This document shows, piece by piece, positions 25,636 to 35,130 of a stretch of 47,208 nt of DNA. Below the pieces are notes generated by a model. The model was not told where the DNA came from. It did no database searches and worked only from the letters and a program-made list of their open reading frames with translations. The stretch comes from Fuerstiella sp. (GTDB lineage: Bacteria; Planctomycetota; Planctomycetia; Planctomycetales; Planctomycetaceae): positions 1 to 47,208 of the forward strand of contig JAKVAY010000003.1 of assembly GCA_022447185.1 (NCBI GenBank). Reading direction: 5' to 3'. The stretch's first letter is position 1. Each line of letters starts with the position of its first letter. The translations under genes and the position numbers were made by a program.

Positions 25636-27183
25636 GTGACTGAGGGACAACTAACTGAGGGACAACCAACGGTTGGCAGTTTCACATTGCACAACTGTAT
25701 CTCAACCGGGAATTCGACGCAGATCTGGGAAGTGTCGGAGCAGGGCATCGGTGCCCGGCTGGCGATGAAACTTCTGCTGGAAGAGTCACATAAACTTTCC
25801 GAAGAGAAAGCCGTCCTTAAGCACGAGTTCAAGGTGGGGAAGTCACTGACCCATCCTGGATTTCTGACATTTCATCAAATTGAGGTGAATCGGGATCACG
25901 GCTTCTTCACCATGGACTTCGCCAGTTTCCCAAGTCTGAAGCAGCATATCACCAGCAGTCTGCCGAGGGTGCAGTCCAATTTTTCCAAACTGGCAGTGTC
26001 ATTGTGCGAATCATTCCACTTCATGCATGAACACGGTTGGCTGCATCGTGATATTAAGCCGGACAATATTCTGGTCACCAATATAGGAGAGGTCAAAGTT
26101 ATTGATTTCTCCCTGTCTACGCGCGTGAAGGGCGGTCTCGGAAAACTGTTTTCCAGAAAGCAGGCGATTCAGGGAACCCGCAACTATATCGCCCCTGAAA
26201 CGCTTCTGAAGAAACCGGCAGATCAAAGAACAGACCAGTACAGCCTCGGAGTCACGCTGTTCGAAGTTCTGACCGGATCCCTGCCGTTTGCAGGGACTAC
26301 ACCAATGGAACTGCTCGCTAAACACGTTGGTGAAGCACCGGCACCACCCTCAACAATCAATCCCAATGTCACACTGGAAGCCGAAAAACTCGTTCTCAAA
26401 ATGCTCGCAAAGAAACCAGGGGATCGATTTGAGACGATGCGGGAAGCCAGTTCCGCATTCCATGAGGTGAAGTGTTTCCAGGAAGATCCCTGGGAACTCT
26501 ACGAACGAATGACTCGGGATGAAAAAGAAAAACAGACAATGTCTGTCGACAAACGGCTGGACAGTCGAGCTGACGCAGAACGTACGGCAAAGGGAATCCG
26601 TGCACCTGTTTCAAGAAAAAAGACTAAAAAAACAACCGGTTCGGTCCTTGCAGAAGACAAACAAAAGCAAAAGGCAAATCAGGCTGCAGTTTCCCAGATT
26701 CCCCCGATGGTACCTCCGATGCCGTATCCCGGCGGTATGCCTGGATATCAGATGCCAGGAAGCGTACCTGGCCAACCGTATCCTGGTCAGTTTGTCCCGG
26801 GTCAACAGGTGCCATCTCAAGGTCAGCCAATGCCTGTGCAATCCTATCCCGGTCAGGCATATCCGGGGCCACCTGTGCCCGGTCAGGCATATCCGGGACC
26901 ACCTGTGCCCGGTCAGGCATATCCGGGGCCACCTGTGCCCGGTTATCCCGAACAGCCGTACCCGGGTCAAATCTATCCGGGACAGCCAGCGACGGGACCG
27001 ATTCAACAGCCAGATGGAATAGCTCAACAGGACGTTCCTGGAGTTGCCGGAAGGGAAACCTCTGTTTCATCTGCCGCAACTCCCAAGCCCTCGCCGGAAT
27101 CTGCTCAAAATCCAGCGGATCCGAATACGCCACAGGAGGCAACTGAGGACGACGTCCGAGGCCTGATGGATACGATTGAATAG
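25636..27183 (+). CDS. Ser/Thr protein kinase with DFS motif and Pro/Gly/Tyr-rich repeat tail
   Basis: Hanks-type kinase domain at residues ~15-275. Lys45 in AMKLL, Glu64 in the C-helix, catalytic loop LHRDIKPDNILV with Asp139 and Asn144, GTRNYIAPE for the activation segment end, DQYSLGVTLFEVLTG. Departures: the glycine loop reads ISTGNSTQIW rather than GxGxxG, and the magnesium-binding DFG is DFS (157-159). The tail has a Lys-rich segment, then ~100 residues of PGQxYPGxP-type repeats, including three exact 10-residue units. No membrane helix is visible. GTG start with an AGGAAAGAGA element upstream; a 15-base tandem duplication makes TEGQL-TEGQP at the N terminus. It precedes accA by 117 bases. 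Substrate unknown. Confidence 0.92.
   Translation: MTEGQLTEGQPTVGSFTLHNCISTGNSTQIWEVSEQGIGARLAMKLLLEESHKLSEEKAVLKHEFKVGKSLTHPGFLTFHQIEVNRDHGFFTMDFASFPSLKQHITSSLPRVQSNFSKLAVSLCESFHFMHEHGWLHRDIKPDNILVTNIGEVKVIDFSLSTRVKGGLGKLFSRKQAIQGTRNYIAPETLLKKPADQRTDQYSLGVTLFEVLTGSLPFAGTTPMELLAKHVGEAPAPPSTINPNVTLEAEKLVLKMLAKKPGDRFETMREASSAFHEVKCFQEDPWELYERMTRDEKEKQTMSVDKRLDSRADAERTAKGIRAPVSRKKTKKTTGSVLAEDKQKQKANQAAVSQIPPMVPPMPYPGGMPGYQMPGSVPGQPYPGQFVPGQQVPSQGQPMPVQSYPGQAYPGPPVPGQAYPGPPVPGQAYPGPPVPGYPEQPYPGQIYPGQPATGPIQQPDGIAQQDVPGVAGRETSVSSAATPKPSPESAQNPADPNTPQEATEDDVRGLMDTIE
26851..26940 (+). repeat. Three 30-bp in-frame tandem repeats in the kinase tail
   Basis: Three consecutive 30-base units (26851-26880, 26881-26910, 26911-26940) are identical except for one G/A difference in the middle unit. 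They encode GQAYPGPPVP three times. Imperfect relatives flank them on both sides, so the array grew by slippage within a Pro/Gly/Gln/Tyr-rich low-complexity region. Confidence 0.95.
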
Positions 27184-27300
27184 CCGAAAACCTCATCCGG
27201 CGGGTCCTGGCCCTTTCCAAATACATCTGGGACACGTCGAATTATATCTCACCACATCCAGATCTCGGTCACAACGACACGACTTACCGGATCAATTGTC

Positions 27301-28269
27301 ATGGCACTCACTCATCATCTTCCGTTCGAAAAACCGATCAGCGATCTCGAAGAGCAACTGGCAAGGCTGGAGGAAGTCCCGGATCCATCGTCAGCGGTTC
27401 AGGACAGTATTCGGCGTATGCGAGTCGAAGTCACACGAATGACCCGGGAACGCTACAACAACCTGGACCCCTGGGAAATCGTTCAGGTTTCGCGTCATCC
27501 TGATCGGCCGCAGACGGCCGACTATCTGGAGTTACTGTTCGATGAGTTTGTTGAACTGCACGGCGACAAGGCATTTGGCGATGATCGGGCAATCGTGACC
27601 GGATTCGCCAAACTGGACGGCCATCGCGTCATGGTGGTTGGTCATCAGAAAGGACGGACACTCAAAGAACGCCATGAATGTCTGTACGGGTGTGCTCATC
27701 CGGAGGGTTATCGGAAAGCATTATCAAAGATGGAAATGGCGTCCCGTTACGGGCTGCCGATTGTGTGTCTCATCGATACACCGGGCGCCTATCCTGGCGT
27801 GGGCGCTGAAGAACGCGGTCAGGCGTACAACATCGCTGTTAACCTCCGCGACATGTCAACACTCGAAGTCCCGGTCATCTGTGTCGTTATCGGTGAAGGT
27901 GGTTCCGGCGGGGCCCTGGGCATCGGCGTCGGTGATCATGTGGCAGTGATGCAGAATGCCTACTATTCGGTGATTAGCCCCGAAGGCTGTGCGGGTATCC
28001 TGTGGAAGCACTCAAAACATGCGGACAAGGCTGCCCGAGCCCTGCGATTTACCAGCAGCGACCTTTTGGAGCTGGGAATTGTAGAAGAAATCATTCCGGA
28101 ACCGCTTGGTGGTGCTCACCGCAACCATCGTCATACAGCCACGACGCTCAAGGGAAGTATTCTCGACGCACTCAAGAATCTTGAGAAACTGGACGTCGAA
28201 GAACTACTCGAACGTCGCTATCAGCGGTACCGTCGATTGGGTACGTTCGAACGCAGTGGCGTTGCCTGA
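27301..28269 (+). CDS. accA: Acetyl-CoA carboxylase carboxyltransferase subunit alpha
   Basis: With AccD it transfers the carboxyl group from biotin to acetyl-CoA, making malonyl-CoA for fatty-acid synthesis. 322 residues, the normal length. Hallmarks: FEKPISDLEEQL at the start, RPQTADYLELLF, FDEFVELHGDKAFGDD, GHQKGRTLKER, the FGMAxPEGYRKA counterpart CAHPEGYRKALSKMEMA, DTPGAYPGVGAEERGQA, GEGGSGGALGIGVGD, and SPEGCAGILWK. accD is not in the window. It follows the kinase gene on the same strand but with a gap, so a separate promoter is likely. Confidence 0.98.
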   Translation: MALTHHLPFEKPISDLEEQLARLEEVPDPSSAVQDSIRRMRVEVTRMTRERYNNLDPWEIVQVSRHPDRPQTADYLELLFDEFVELHGDKAFGDDRAIVTGFAKLDGHRVMVVGHQKGRTLKERHECLYGCAHPEGYRKALSKMEMASRYGLPIVCLIDTPGAYPGVGAEERGQAYNIAVNLRDMSTLEVPVICVVIGEGGSGGALGIGVGDHVAVMQNAYYSVISPEGCAGILWKHSKHADKAARALRFTSSDLLELGIVEEIIPEPLGGAHRNHRHTATTLKGSILDALKNLEKLDVEELLERRYQRYRRLGTFERSGVA

Positions 28270-28495
28270 CACTTCATCCCGTTCGGGACCACTCGTACAC
28301 GTCTCTACGTCATCGAAGTCAGGAACAACATTGCACCATCGACAGTGCGTGGAGTTACTGTTCTCTGACAAGAGCGTTGTTTCCTGCACAGTATCCAACG
28401 TCCGATAATGTCCGTTATGTTTGGTTAACAGAAAATCTATGCGGCATTTACAGGCGTCCGATTTCCACCTGCCGCAAATCCACCGCGTGCTGCTG

Positions 28496-29680
28496 CTACC
28501 GGGAACGCTTCAGACGAGTTCGCAAATCAAAGTTGGTGAGTCGGTCGATGGACTCACGCGACTGATCCAGCTGATTTAAAATCCGGTCATCGATGCGTGT
28601 GTCGACATCCGTTCGCGGATCGGGATCACGACCACTGCCTGTAAGATCAATATACCAGTCTTCCAGAACCGCTGCCCTTATTCGCTGCGGAAGACCATCG
28701 AGATGCTGTTTGATGCGGATGATCATTAAATCCGGATCTTCAAAATCCTGGTATTCGTCTGCAATCCGTGCCAAGAGTCCGGCCTCTGTGGCCGGCTCAG
28801 CACCACCGCCCTGCCCCCGGACAGGTGCAAACAAACGGTTGAGTAAACGGATCTTTTCAGTGGAAGACTGATATTTAAGATCGGTCAACAGCCGATCCCG
28901 TTCCTTCGCTGTCATGTGGTTCCAACGATCCCGCAGAGACGCAAGACTTGTTCGATTTTTCATCGATTCAGGCAGCAGATCCAGCAGAGTGTCATAAGAC
29001 TCCCTGAATTCGAAGCCATTGCCAAATCGTTCATCGGAAAAACCCAGGTCGTCGTAGTTCTGACCGGTTGCACCGCCACTGCTGCGTGCTACCCCAATCC
29101 TGTGGTCAATAAAGTCCTCCGGAGAAGCTTCGGTCCCTCCATCTTCATTATGAACGGCCGTATGCGTCTTCTTGTATTCTGCGAGACTCTGCTTGATCAC
29201 AGGATTGGCGTCTTCCGGAATGAGAGGAGCAATCTCATCCAGAATGAGACAGGCTACGTGCCCAGTTTGTGATCGCGCGACAGTATTCCGTAGTGAAACC
29301 GAAAAAGAGTCTGACAGTGTGACCGCAAAGAATGTAATCACCAGCGACAGGATCGCCCCTTTGAGCAGCCCAAAAAGACCTCCCAATTGCCGGTCGAAAT
29401 CCTGGAATTTTGCTTTTTCCAGTGCTCCACTCAGAGACCTGGCCACCAGAAACGTTCCCAGTGAAAAACCAAGGTACAGTATGAACATTGCAATCCAGTG
29501 TCTCAGTCTGGGAGACTCGACACTGATTAGCGGCTCAATCTGCGGAGCCAGTTTGTCCGCAAACTTAAAACACAGGACAATTGCAACGATCCAGGCAAGC
29601 TGCATGACGAAGCCGCGAGATGCTCCCTGCCATACACCGTAGGCCAGAATCGCCAGAATGACAAAATCATACCAGACCAT
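28496..29680 (-). CDS. cvpA: CvpA-family membrane protein with long C-terminal extension
   Basis: Residues ~1-160 have the CvpA pattern: four membrane helices beginning MVWYDFVILAILAYGVWQGA, with RGFVMQLAWIVAIVLCFKFA, WIAMFILYLGFSLGTFLVA, and DRQLGGLFGLLKGAILSLVI, where the last is the CvpA signature loop. CvpA proteins elsewhere are linked to envelope integrity and colicin V export. The remaining ~230 residues are polar, with a Gly-rich stretch (RGQGGGAEPATEAG), and show no domain I recognise. I chose ATG 29680 over the frame's first start at 29800 because helix 1 begins right there. Convergent with accA. Confidence 0.85.
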   Translation of the reverse strand: MVWYDFVILAILAYGVWQGASRGFVMQLAWIVAIVLCFKFADKLAPQIEPLISVESPRLRHWIAMFILYLGFSLGTFLVARSLSGALEKAKFQDFDRQLGGLFGLLKGAILSLVITFFAVTLSDSFSVSLRNTVARSQTGHVACLILDEIAPLIPEDANPVIKQSLAEYKKTHTAVHNEDGGTEASPEDFIDHRIGVARSSGGATGQNYDDLGFSDERFGNGFEFRESYDTLLDLLPESMKNRTSLASLRDRWNHMTAKERDRLLTDLKYQSSTEKIRLLNRLFAPVRGQGGGAEPATEAGLLARIADEYQDFEDPDLMIIRIKQHLDGLPQRIRAAVLEDWYIDLTGSGRDPDPRTDVDTRIDDRILNQLDQSRESIDRLTNFDLRTRLKRSR

Positions 29681-30270
29681 GACCAGAGGTTTCGCAATCC
29701 AATTTCGGTACGGAATCGATGTTCGACAGTATAGGGCGGCTGTGTTGAACAGGAAAAGACCGCTTTGCTGAACATTATTTTCACCAGCACGCACAGTCAC
29801 TTAAGAATGTTGCATTTGGGAACGGACATTCCGCCATGCTCCGATTGGACGAAATTGCTGCCGATCCGTGGTCGGTGAGCACAATGGGCCGAACTTGGAC
29901 ACATTTTCCACAAAATGGCTGAGTGAAATTCGCCGACGGAAAACCCGGATTTTTGAAAACACAGCGATTCTGAACCGTTTTCCCGCGTTCACAAATCAAA
30001 CTCCGCTGTATTGAGGTCCCAGGGTCCACATACGTGAGGGCAAGTGCAGTGGCATTCGGACCAATGTTCACAAACGTGGTGGCCGGCTACACTTAGGAGA
30101 GTTCTGGATATCCGCGTCAAAATCAACTGATCAGCACGGCTGCAAATGTTCTCCAGCGAGACTGAATGGTTCATTATTCTTTTTATGATCACAGCAGCAG
30201 TCCTGAACTGTCCCGATTGCAGAAAATGGAAAGCTTTCCTCTGAATGTTTCGCCAACAGATCTTTGGCCA
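29681..30270. other. Divergent intergenic region between cvpA-like and exbB-like genes
   Basis: About 590 bases should contain promoters for both genes. A short perfect inverted repeat CATTTT-CCAC-AAAATG lies at about 29902-29917 and includes TTTTCCACA, which fits the TTWTNCACA DnaA-box consensus; a single occurrence is not significant. Frames to 29800 and 30166 extend the flanking genes but read as unlikely N termini. No other feature seen. Confidence 0.35.
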
Positions 30271-31137
30271 ATGAACTCTCCACGAATCCGCCGAATCATG
30301 ACTGGCGTATTGCTGCTACCGGTGCTGTGTGGCGGACCATCCGTCTGGGCCCAGCCTGCAACAACACAACCTCAGGTCGCTCGCGATTTGTCCGATTCAG
30401 CGACCGAAACAACTGTCCCGACATCCCCGCAGGGAATCGTCGAAGCAATCGGATACTCTTTTGCTGCGGTTTTTGTTCTTGCATCGGTGGTTGCCCTGTG
30501 GTCCGCCATCGAACGACTGGTGCTGTTGAGAAAACGACGAGTCATTCCACGCGCGTTTGTTGATCGGTTTCTGCTGCACCTGCGAACCGGTCGCATGGAC
30601 AAGCCCACCGGGGTTGCGGTCTGTCAGCAGAATGCGAGTCCGGTTGCTGAAATCTTTCTTCATGGTATCCGCAAATGGGGTAAACCGGCCGTGGAAATCG
30701 AGCAGGCCGTCATGGATGGTGGTGAACGACAGGTCGCGTTATTGAAGAAGCGTCTGCGCGTGCTCAATGGTGTCGCGACAATCATGCCACTTATCGGCTT
30801 ACTGGGCACCGTTACCGGAATGATTGAAGCATTCAACAACATCGCAGACAGCAACGCGATCGGTCAGGCTGAGATTCTGGCTTCCGGAATCGCGCTGGCC
30901 CTGCTGACCACAGCTATTGGATTATTCATCGCCATCCCGGCACTGACAGCCTATATGTTCCTTGCGGGCCGCATTGATGCGCTTGTCGTGGAAATGGACC
31001 GCCTTGGTCAGGAAGTGGTCCATTTGATCTCTGCAGAAGCCCTGCGGGAACGGGGTGAACTGACCACCGAAACGCCGCAACAAAATCCGGCATCAAAGCA
31101 ACATCCTCAGAAAGAGCATCGGAATCCGGGATCGTGA
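30271..31137 (+). CDS. exbB: MotA/TolQ/ExbB proton-channel family protein
   Basis: Subunit of an inner-membrane proton channel that normally pairs with ExbD/TolR to energise envelope processes. From ATG 30271 the protein has 288 residues. It has a signal-like N-terminal helix (IMTGVLLLPVLCGG), a first channel helix (FAAVFVLASVVALWSAIERL), and the TolQ core (VATIMPLIGLLGTVTGMIEAFNNIA, then ASGIALALLTTAIGLFIAIPAL), with the family GLLGTVxGMI signature intact. The C terminus is polar, Glu/Gln rich. No exbD gene follows, which is unusual, since planctomycete and other ExbB genes are normally followed by ExbD. A large TM plus repeat protein converges from the other side. Confidence 0.9.
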   Translation: MNSPRIRRIMTGVLLLPVLCGGPSVWAQPATTQPQVARDLSDSATETTVPTSPQGIVEAIGYSFAAVFVLASVVALWSAIERLVLLRKRRVIPRAFVDRFLLHLRTGRMDKPTGVAVCQQNASPVAEIFLHGIRKWGKPAVEIEQAVMDGGERQVALLKKRLRVLNGVATIMPLIGLLGTVTGMIEAFNNIADSNAIGQAEILASGIALALLTTAIGLFIAIPALTAYMFLAGRIDALVVEMDRLGQEVVHLISAEALRERGELTTETPQQNPASKQHPQKEHRNPGS

Positions 31138-31364
31138 AGAGCGTCTGATTAATGATGCTGTTTTGGTAATTCGACTGATCGCGACAGCGTTTTTATAAGT
31201 CGGTCGATTTGTCATAACGTACCTGCGAGACAGAAATGTCAACTCCCGGTTTGATCTCTGACGCTGGAACGGAGGCCTCACGTCGCTTGCCCGTCGTTTC
31301 AATTCTCAACTCCGCCAACCGATTGAACTGATCCGAAACACAATGATTTCCTGCATCCGACGAT

Positions 31365-33455
31365 TCAATCTCTGGAAGAGGAGTCGTCAGTCAGTTGTTG
31401 TGTCATAGTTTGAGCCTCCGGCAACACGGGCCTGTAGCGGTAGTAGACTTCCAGTGTGAGTATGGCCAGGCTGGTTTCCAGCAATCGCCCGCCGTGACGG
31501 GTATGCATGCCAGTCCGCGGTTTCCAGCTTCCCGTTCCTGGACCTTGTGAGACCTGAACGGCAATCAGGTCATCACGCGTTCGTTCATTCCATCGCACCC
31601 ATTCTTCGCCACCCCAGTTGCGCATGACCTGAGTAGCGAAATAGGTTGTATACAGATTGTCATACGGGCCCGACTTGTCCAGCAACTTGACACCTGTACG
31701 CATGTCACCGTCGTCCCGCCCCCAGCCAAGGTGCATCCGGCACAGCAGTGCCATGGCCGTCAGACTGCCTTTATAGGTTTTCTTTTCTGCTTCGTATCCG
31801 TACCGCCCTTCTCCGTCCACCTGGACACTGTCCAGGTAGTGCATCACTCCGTCCAGGGTTTTACGAGGCACTTTCAGCTTGGCGTTTTGTGCCGCAATCA
31901 ATGCCATGACCTGGATAGCTGTCACTGATGTTGATCCAGGCTGCCTTGGCAGATAGCGCCAGCCTCCTCCACGAGGATCCTGTGAATTCACCAGGAATTC
32001 GAGCGCCGCTTCGGCCGGTCTGCGCAGCCGTTTTTCTTTGGTCATTCCGTATGCTTCACAGAGTACAAGCGTTGCCGCGCCATGAACGTAGTAAGCCTCA
32101 TTGGGTTCTTTGTCATGATCACCCTTATTCAGTACGCCGCGAAGATCGTATCCCGCAGGCGCGGACACTCCAATGTTGCTGAGAAAATCCAGTCCGGCCT
32201 TTACCGGCTTTCTGTACGCACCGTCTCGGTGTGTCTGGCCCGCTGCCAGAAACGGCATGAGTGCGTATGCCGTGGCCCCGATTGGATTGTTGATCCTTCC
32301 CGGATTACCGGCTTCACCGACTCGAGTGAAATCCCACCAGCCCTGAGGATGCTGGACAGATACCAGCCAGGCGAGTCCTCGTTGAACCGCTGACTCGCTC
32401 GCTGCCGAACCTCCGAACTTCTTGAGGAGTTTTTGTCGTCCTGCCGCACTTCGGTTGTCTGTTGCGGTGAAATCATATGCTGCCAACTCGTTTCCCGTTC
32501 CAATTTCAGGTTGGGTAGTCTCAGCCGTTTCCGTTGTTGTGTCCGGCTCCGATTCTTCAACCGGTTCCGCTATTTCTTTTTCCGACACTGGCTCCTCTAC
32601 CTGATCCTCTGCTTCCCATCCCGGTTGTTCGCCCTGCTCTTTTTCAGGAATTTCGATCGGCGCTGGTTCTTCGATTTTTTCTATTTCATCGTCAAATGAT
32701 GCCATGATCTGAATGACCGGAACATCGATGTCGAGCTGCAGTGTGATCAGATTCAAAATGAACAAAACCAGTCCAACGACAGTAACACTCGTCACAATGG
32801 AACCACGATTCTTCCTGAGTTCCTCCAGAGCTTTTCGCTGTTGGGGCTTCAGATCTTCCTTGCTGGATCTTACGTTCACGTGTCGAGCAACTGCAATTTG
32901 AACAGATCGTACGCGATCGACGATTGTCCGTGTCCTGACACGACGTGAACACCTTCGCTTCGAAGACAGCTGCTCTGCGGCGAATAGAGGCGATGTGCCT
33001 GCATCCTTTTTCTCCTGCACAGCGGAAGTCGTCGCCTTCTCTTCAGACACCGTCACGTTGGTAGAGGTTGCAATGTCGGTGCTGTCGATACGACCGCTGG
33101 TTTCTGAGTCTTCCTCAACCATCGTACGGGATGGACACGACGAAACATTTACAAAACGGAAGTCCTGCTCAACCCCCTGCTCTGCAGCCGAAGTGTCTTT
33201 GGCCGGCAAAGCCACATCGCCCGTGGAATACGCCATCTCTGATTCGATTTTTATGAGCGCAGCTCGCAAATCCACTACAGGGGTGGCGGTCACCTTCTCG
33301 GCCAGCGCTGCCAATTGGCAGGACAGATCGAGGTAGCGTTCAGCCAGACTGGCATGCCGGACAGATGCTGCTGCCGCCTGCTCAGCTCGAGCCCGAATCT
33401 GGGCAGCGAAGTCTTCCGCTGAGGGCAGAGCTGTGTTATCGGACGCGCTGCTCAT
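31365..33455 (-). CDS. Membrane-anchored protein with squalene-cyclase/prenyltransferase-like repeats
   Basis: A 696-residue protein in four parts. Residues 1-~215 are polar, cytoplasmic, partly helical, ending in an Arg-rich stretch. One membrane helix lies near 220-245 (SIVTSVTVVGLVLFILNLITLQ). A very acidic Glu/Pro/Thr linker follows (~260-330, for example EEPAPIEIPEKEQGEQPGWE). The C-terminal ~350 residues are alpha-toroid repeats with QW-like motifs: RGLAWLVSVQHPQGWWDF, ALEFLVNSQDPRGGGWRYLP, and others including DSVQVDGEGRYGY. The overall plan is like TonB (TM, Pro/acidic linker, folded periplasmic end), and the gene lies beside an ExbB gene. Catalytic residues of a real cyclase (DxDD) are not seen. 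Function unknown. Confidence 0.82.
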   Translation of the reverse strand: MSSASDNTALPSAEDFAAQIRARAEQAAAASVRHASLAERYLDLSCQLAALAEKVTATPVVDLRAALIKIESEMAYSTGDVALPAKDTSAAEQGVEQDFRFVNVSSCPSRTMVEEDSETSGRIDSTDIATSTNVTVSEEKATTSAVQEKKDAGTSPLFAAEQLSSKRRCSRRVRTRTIVDRVRSVQIAVARHVNVRSSKEDLKPQQRKALEELRKNRGSIVTSVTVVGLVLFILNLITLQLDIDVPVIQIMASFDDEIEKIEEPAPIEIPEKEQGEQPGWEAEDQVEEPVSEKEIAEPVEESEPDTTTETAETTQPEIGTGNELAAYDFTATDNRSAAGRQKLLKKFGGSAASESAVQRGLAWLVSVQHPQGWWDFTRVGEAGNPGRINNPIGATAYALMPFLAAGQTHRDGAYRKPVKAGLDFLSNIGVSAPAGYDLRGVLNKGDHDKEPNEAYYVHGAATLVLCEAYGMTKEKRLRRPAEAALEFLVNSQDPRGGGWRYLPRQPGSTSVTAIQVMALIAAQNAKLKVPRKTLDGVMHYLDSVQVDGEGRYGYEAEKKTYKGSLTAMALLCRMHLGWGRDDGDMRTGVKLLDKSGPYDNLYTTYFATQVMRNWGGEEWVRWNERTRDDLIAVQVSQGPGTGSWKPRTGMHTRHGGRLLETSLAILTLEVYYRYRPVLPEAQTMTQQLTDDSSSRD

Positions 33456-33624
33456 GGCCAGACCATTGGTCCTGAGGGGAATCGCACCTCCTGTGCCACA
33501 GGGCGTGAACGGGCAATAACGTCGATGAAGTCCTGAGTCTACCCAGGTGTATTAATCCAGCAATGCTTTGGACGACCTGAATTCCCTGATTCACGAAACA
33601 CAAAATCCAGGCTTAAGTAAACCA

Positions 33625-35130
33625 CTACTTTACGATGGATTCTGGTATGGACATCACTGCTGTGCTCTGATTTGTTGCCTGCATCACACCAATGATTTTT
33701 CCATCACTCAAAGAAATGACCGGTGCACCATTCCATGCAGACAGATCCGTCTGGTCAGTGTCAGTAACCATCCAGATCCTGTCCCGTACCGAAAAATCAC
33801 CAACAGAAAATGCATGGACCGCCGACGACATTTGACCTCCACTGAACAGCGTACGAACGGCACAACATTCTTCCGGCACGACTGCAACTCGCAGAACATC
33901 CGTGTTTCGTGGTACGTCACTCGCGTCGTCATCCGGATACGCAATCAGAAGTACACCGTCATTTTGTTCTCCATCTTCCCGCACATCGACGAATGCAATA
34001 TTGATCCATTCGTCGGACTCAGGAAGACGTACTCTAAGATCTGTGACCAGCTCGCCGGATGCCGCCTGCACCTCTGACGGCAGGTTTCCTGTAAGCATCG
34101 ATACAGCGCTGTCAAAGCGAAGCAATGTGCCGGTCACGGAAAACGTCCGTTGCCTCTTGATGCCCAGAAACGATTTGGAGATGCTTCCTTCGATGGCGAC
34201 TGTTTTAGGAAGATCCACATTAATCAATGGAATTGATGCTGTATTTTGCAGCCAGCTTTCGTCAACAGACTGGTGCAGCATGAAGACATGCCCGTTGCGA
34301 ACTTCCGTTGCCGGTTCGTTTGTCTCGGGTGTAATAAATGAGATTCCACCCAAAACCAGGCTGGCCAGCGAATCCGCGCTGAGATCAATACCTGAAAGGC
34401 CAACGTGCACACCGATCCCGCTGGTAACCCAGAATTTAGAACCGGATGTGACCAACTGACGATAGCCGGAACCAATCCGAACACTCGCGTTCACATGGTT
34501 TGCATCGGGTGACAGACTGACAGACAAAACCTGCCCCACCTGCACGCCTCTCCACGTGACGGGCGCCCCGGGATTTAGTCCATTGCGGACCTCGGCACGA
34601 AGCATAAGTTCCAGTCCGTCTCCAGAAAATTCATCTGGTGGTGAGGCGATCAGACCTTGAAAAGACTGCTGCGTCACCGCACCGGCGGGACCAGGACTGA
34701 CAGCGATGTAACGTGCTCCCACAACCGTATCCAGGCCCTTAATTCCAGTCAGGCCGACACGAGGCCGCACTATCCAGAAGCGACTTTCCTGCCGACACAG
34801 CACTTCTGCTTCCGGTTTCAACTCGACCACTACCTGAATGCCACTGAGATCTGAACGCAGACTGGCGGTCTGGACGATTCCGACATCGATGCCACGGTGC
34901 CGAAGCGAATCACCAGCCTTCAGGCCATGCCCCTGCGGAAATTCGATCGTAATTACCGGACCAGCATTTGGAACGGCTTGCCATGCAAGCACAAAGGCGA
35001 CAATCGCACAGGACAACGTGACCCACCACATCTTCGAAGTCAAAATTGTTCCGGCATTCATTGACTCCCGAACATCAGCCAGAGGGAACTCGGGCGAAAG
35101 TTCTGCATTTTTGAGGTCACTGGAATTCAT
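33625..35130 (-). CDS. pqiB: PqiB-like MCE-domain protein with protease-like C terminus
   Basis: Single-pass protein that, in PqiAB-type systems, forms a periplasmic bridge for lipid traffic between membranes. From ATG 35130 it has 501 residues. A membrane helix covers ~34-54 (WWVTLSCAIVAFVLAW). The first MCE domain (GHGLKAGDSLRHRGIDVGIV) and the second (GLNPGAPVTWRGVQVGQVLSV) follow. E. coli PqiB has three. After ~300 residues the C-terminal part changes: WMVTDTDQTDLSAWNGAPV followed by ISLSDGKIIGVMQ resembles the end of trypsin-like proteases, but the Ser of GNSGGP is absent. The start overlaps the pqiA stop (ATGA), as expected for pqiAB. Confidence 0.87.
   Translation of the reverse strand: MNSSDLKNAELSPEFPLADVRESMNAGTILTSKMWWVTLSCAIVAFVLAWQAVPNAGPVITIEFPQGHGLKAGDSLRHRGIDVGIVQTASLRSDLSGIQVVVELKPEAEVLCRQESRFWIVRPRVGLTGIKGLDTVVGARYIAVSPGPAGAVTQQSFQGLIASPPDEFSGDGLELMLRAEVRNGLNPGAPVTWRGVQVGQVLSVSLSPDANHVNASVRIGSGYRQLVTSGSKFWVTSGIGVHVGLSGIDLSADSLASLVLGGISFITPETNEPATEVRNGHVFMLHQSVDESWLQNTASIPLINVDLPKTVAIEGSISKSFLGIKRQRTFSVTGTLLRFDSAVSMLTGNLPSEVQAASGELVTDLRVRLPESDEWINIAFVDVREDGEQNDGVLLIAYPDDDASDVPRNTDVLRVAVVPEECCAVRTLFSGGQMSSAVHAFSVGDFSVRDRIWMVTDTDQTDLSAWNGAPVISLSDGKIIGVMQATNQSTAVMSIPESIVK

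Noticed and set aside
26851..26940. Possible CRISPR-like direct repeats
   Set aside because: The 30-base units have no spacers and encode an in-frame repeat in a kinase tail.
26611..27235. Long minus-strand open frames opposite the kinase tail
   Set aside because: These are shadows of the Pro/Gly-rich repeats on the plus strand, with no ribosome binding site or family match.
29902..29917. Inverted repeat CATTTT-CCAC-AAAATG containing a DnaA-box match
   Set aside because: Only one copy in the window, and short matches of this size are expected by chance.
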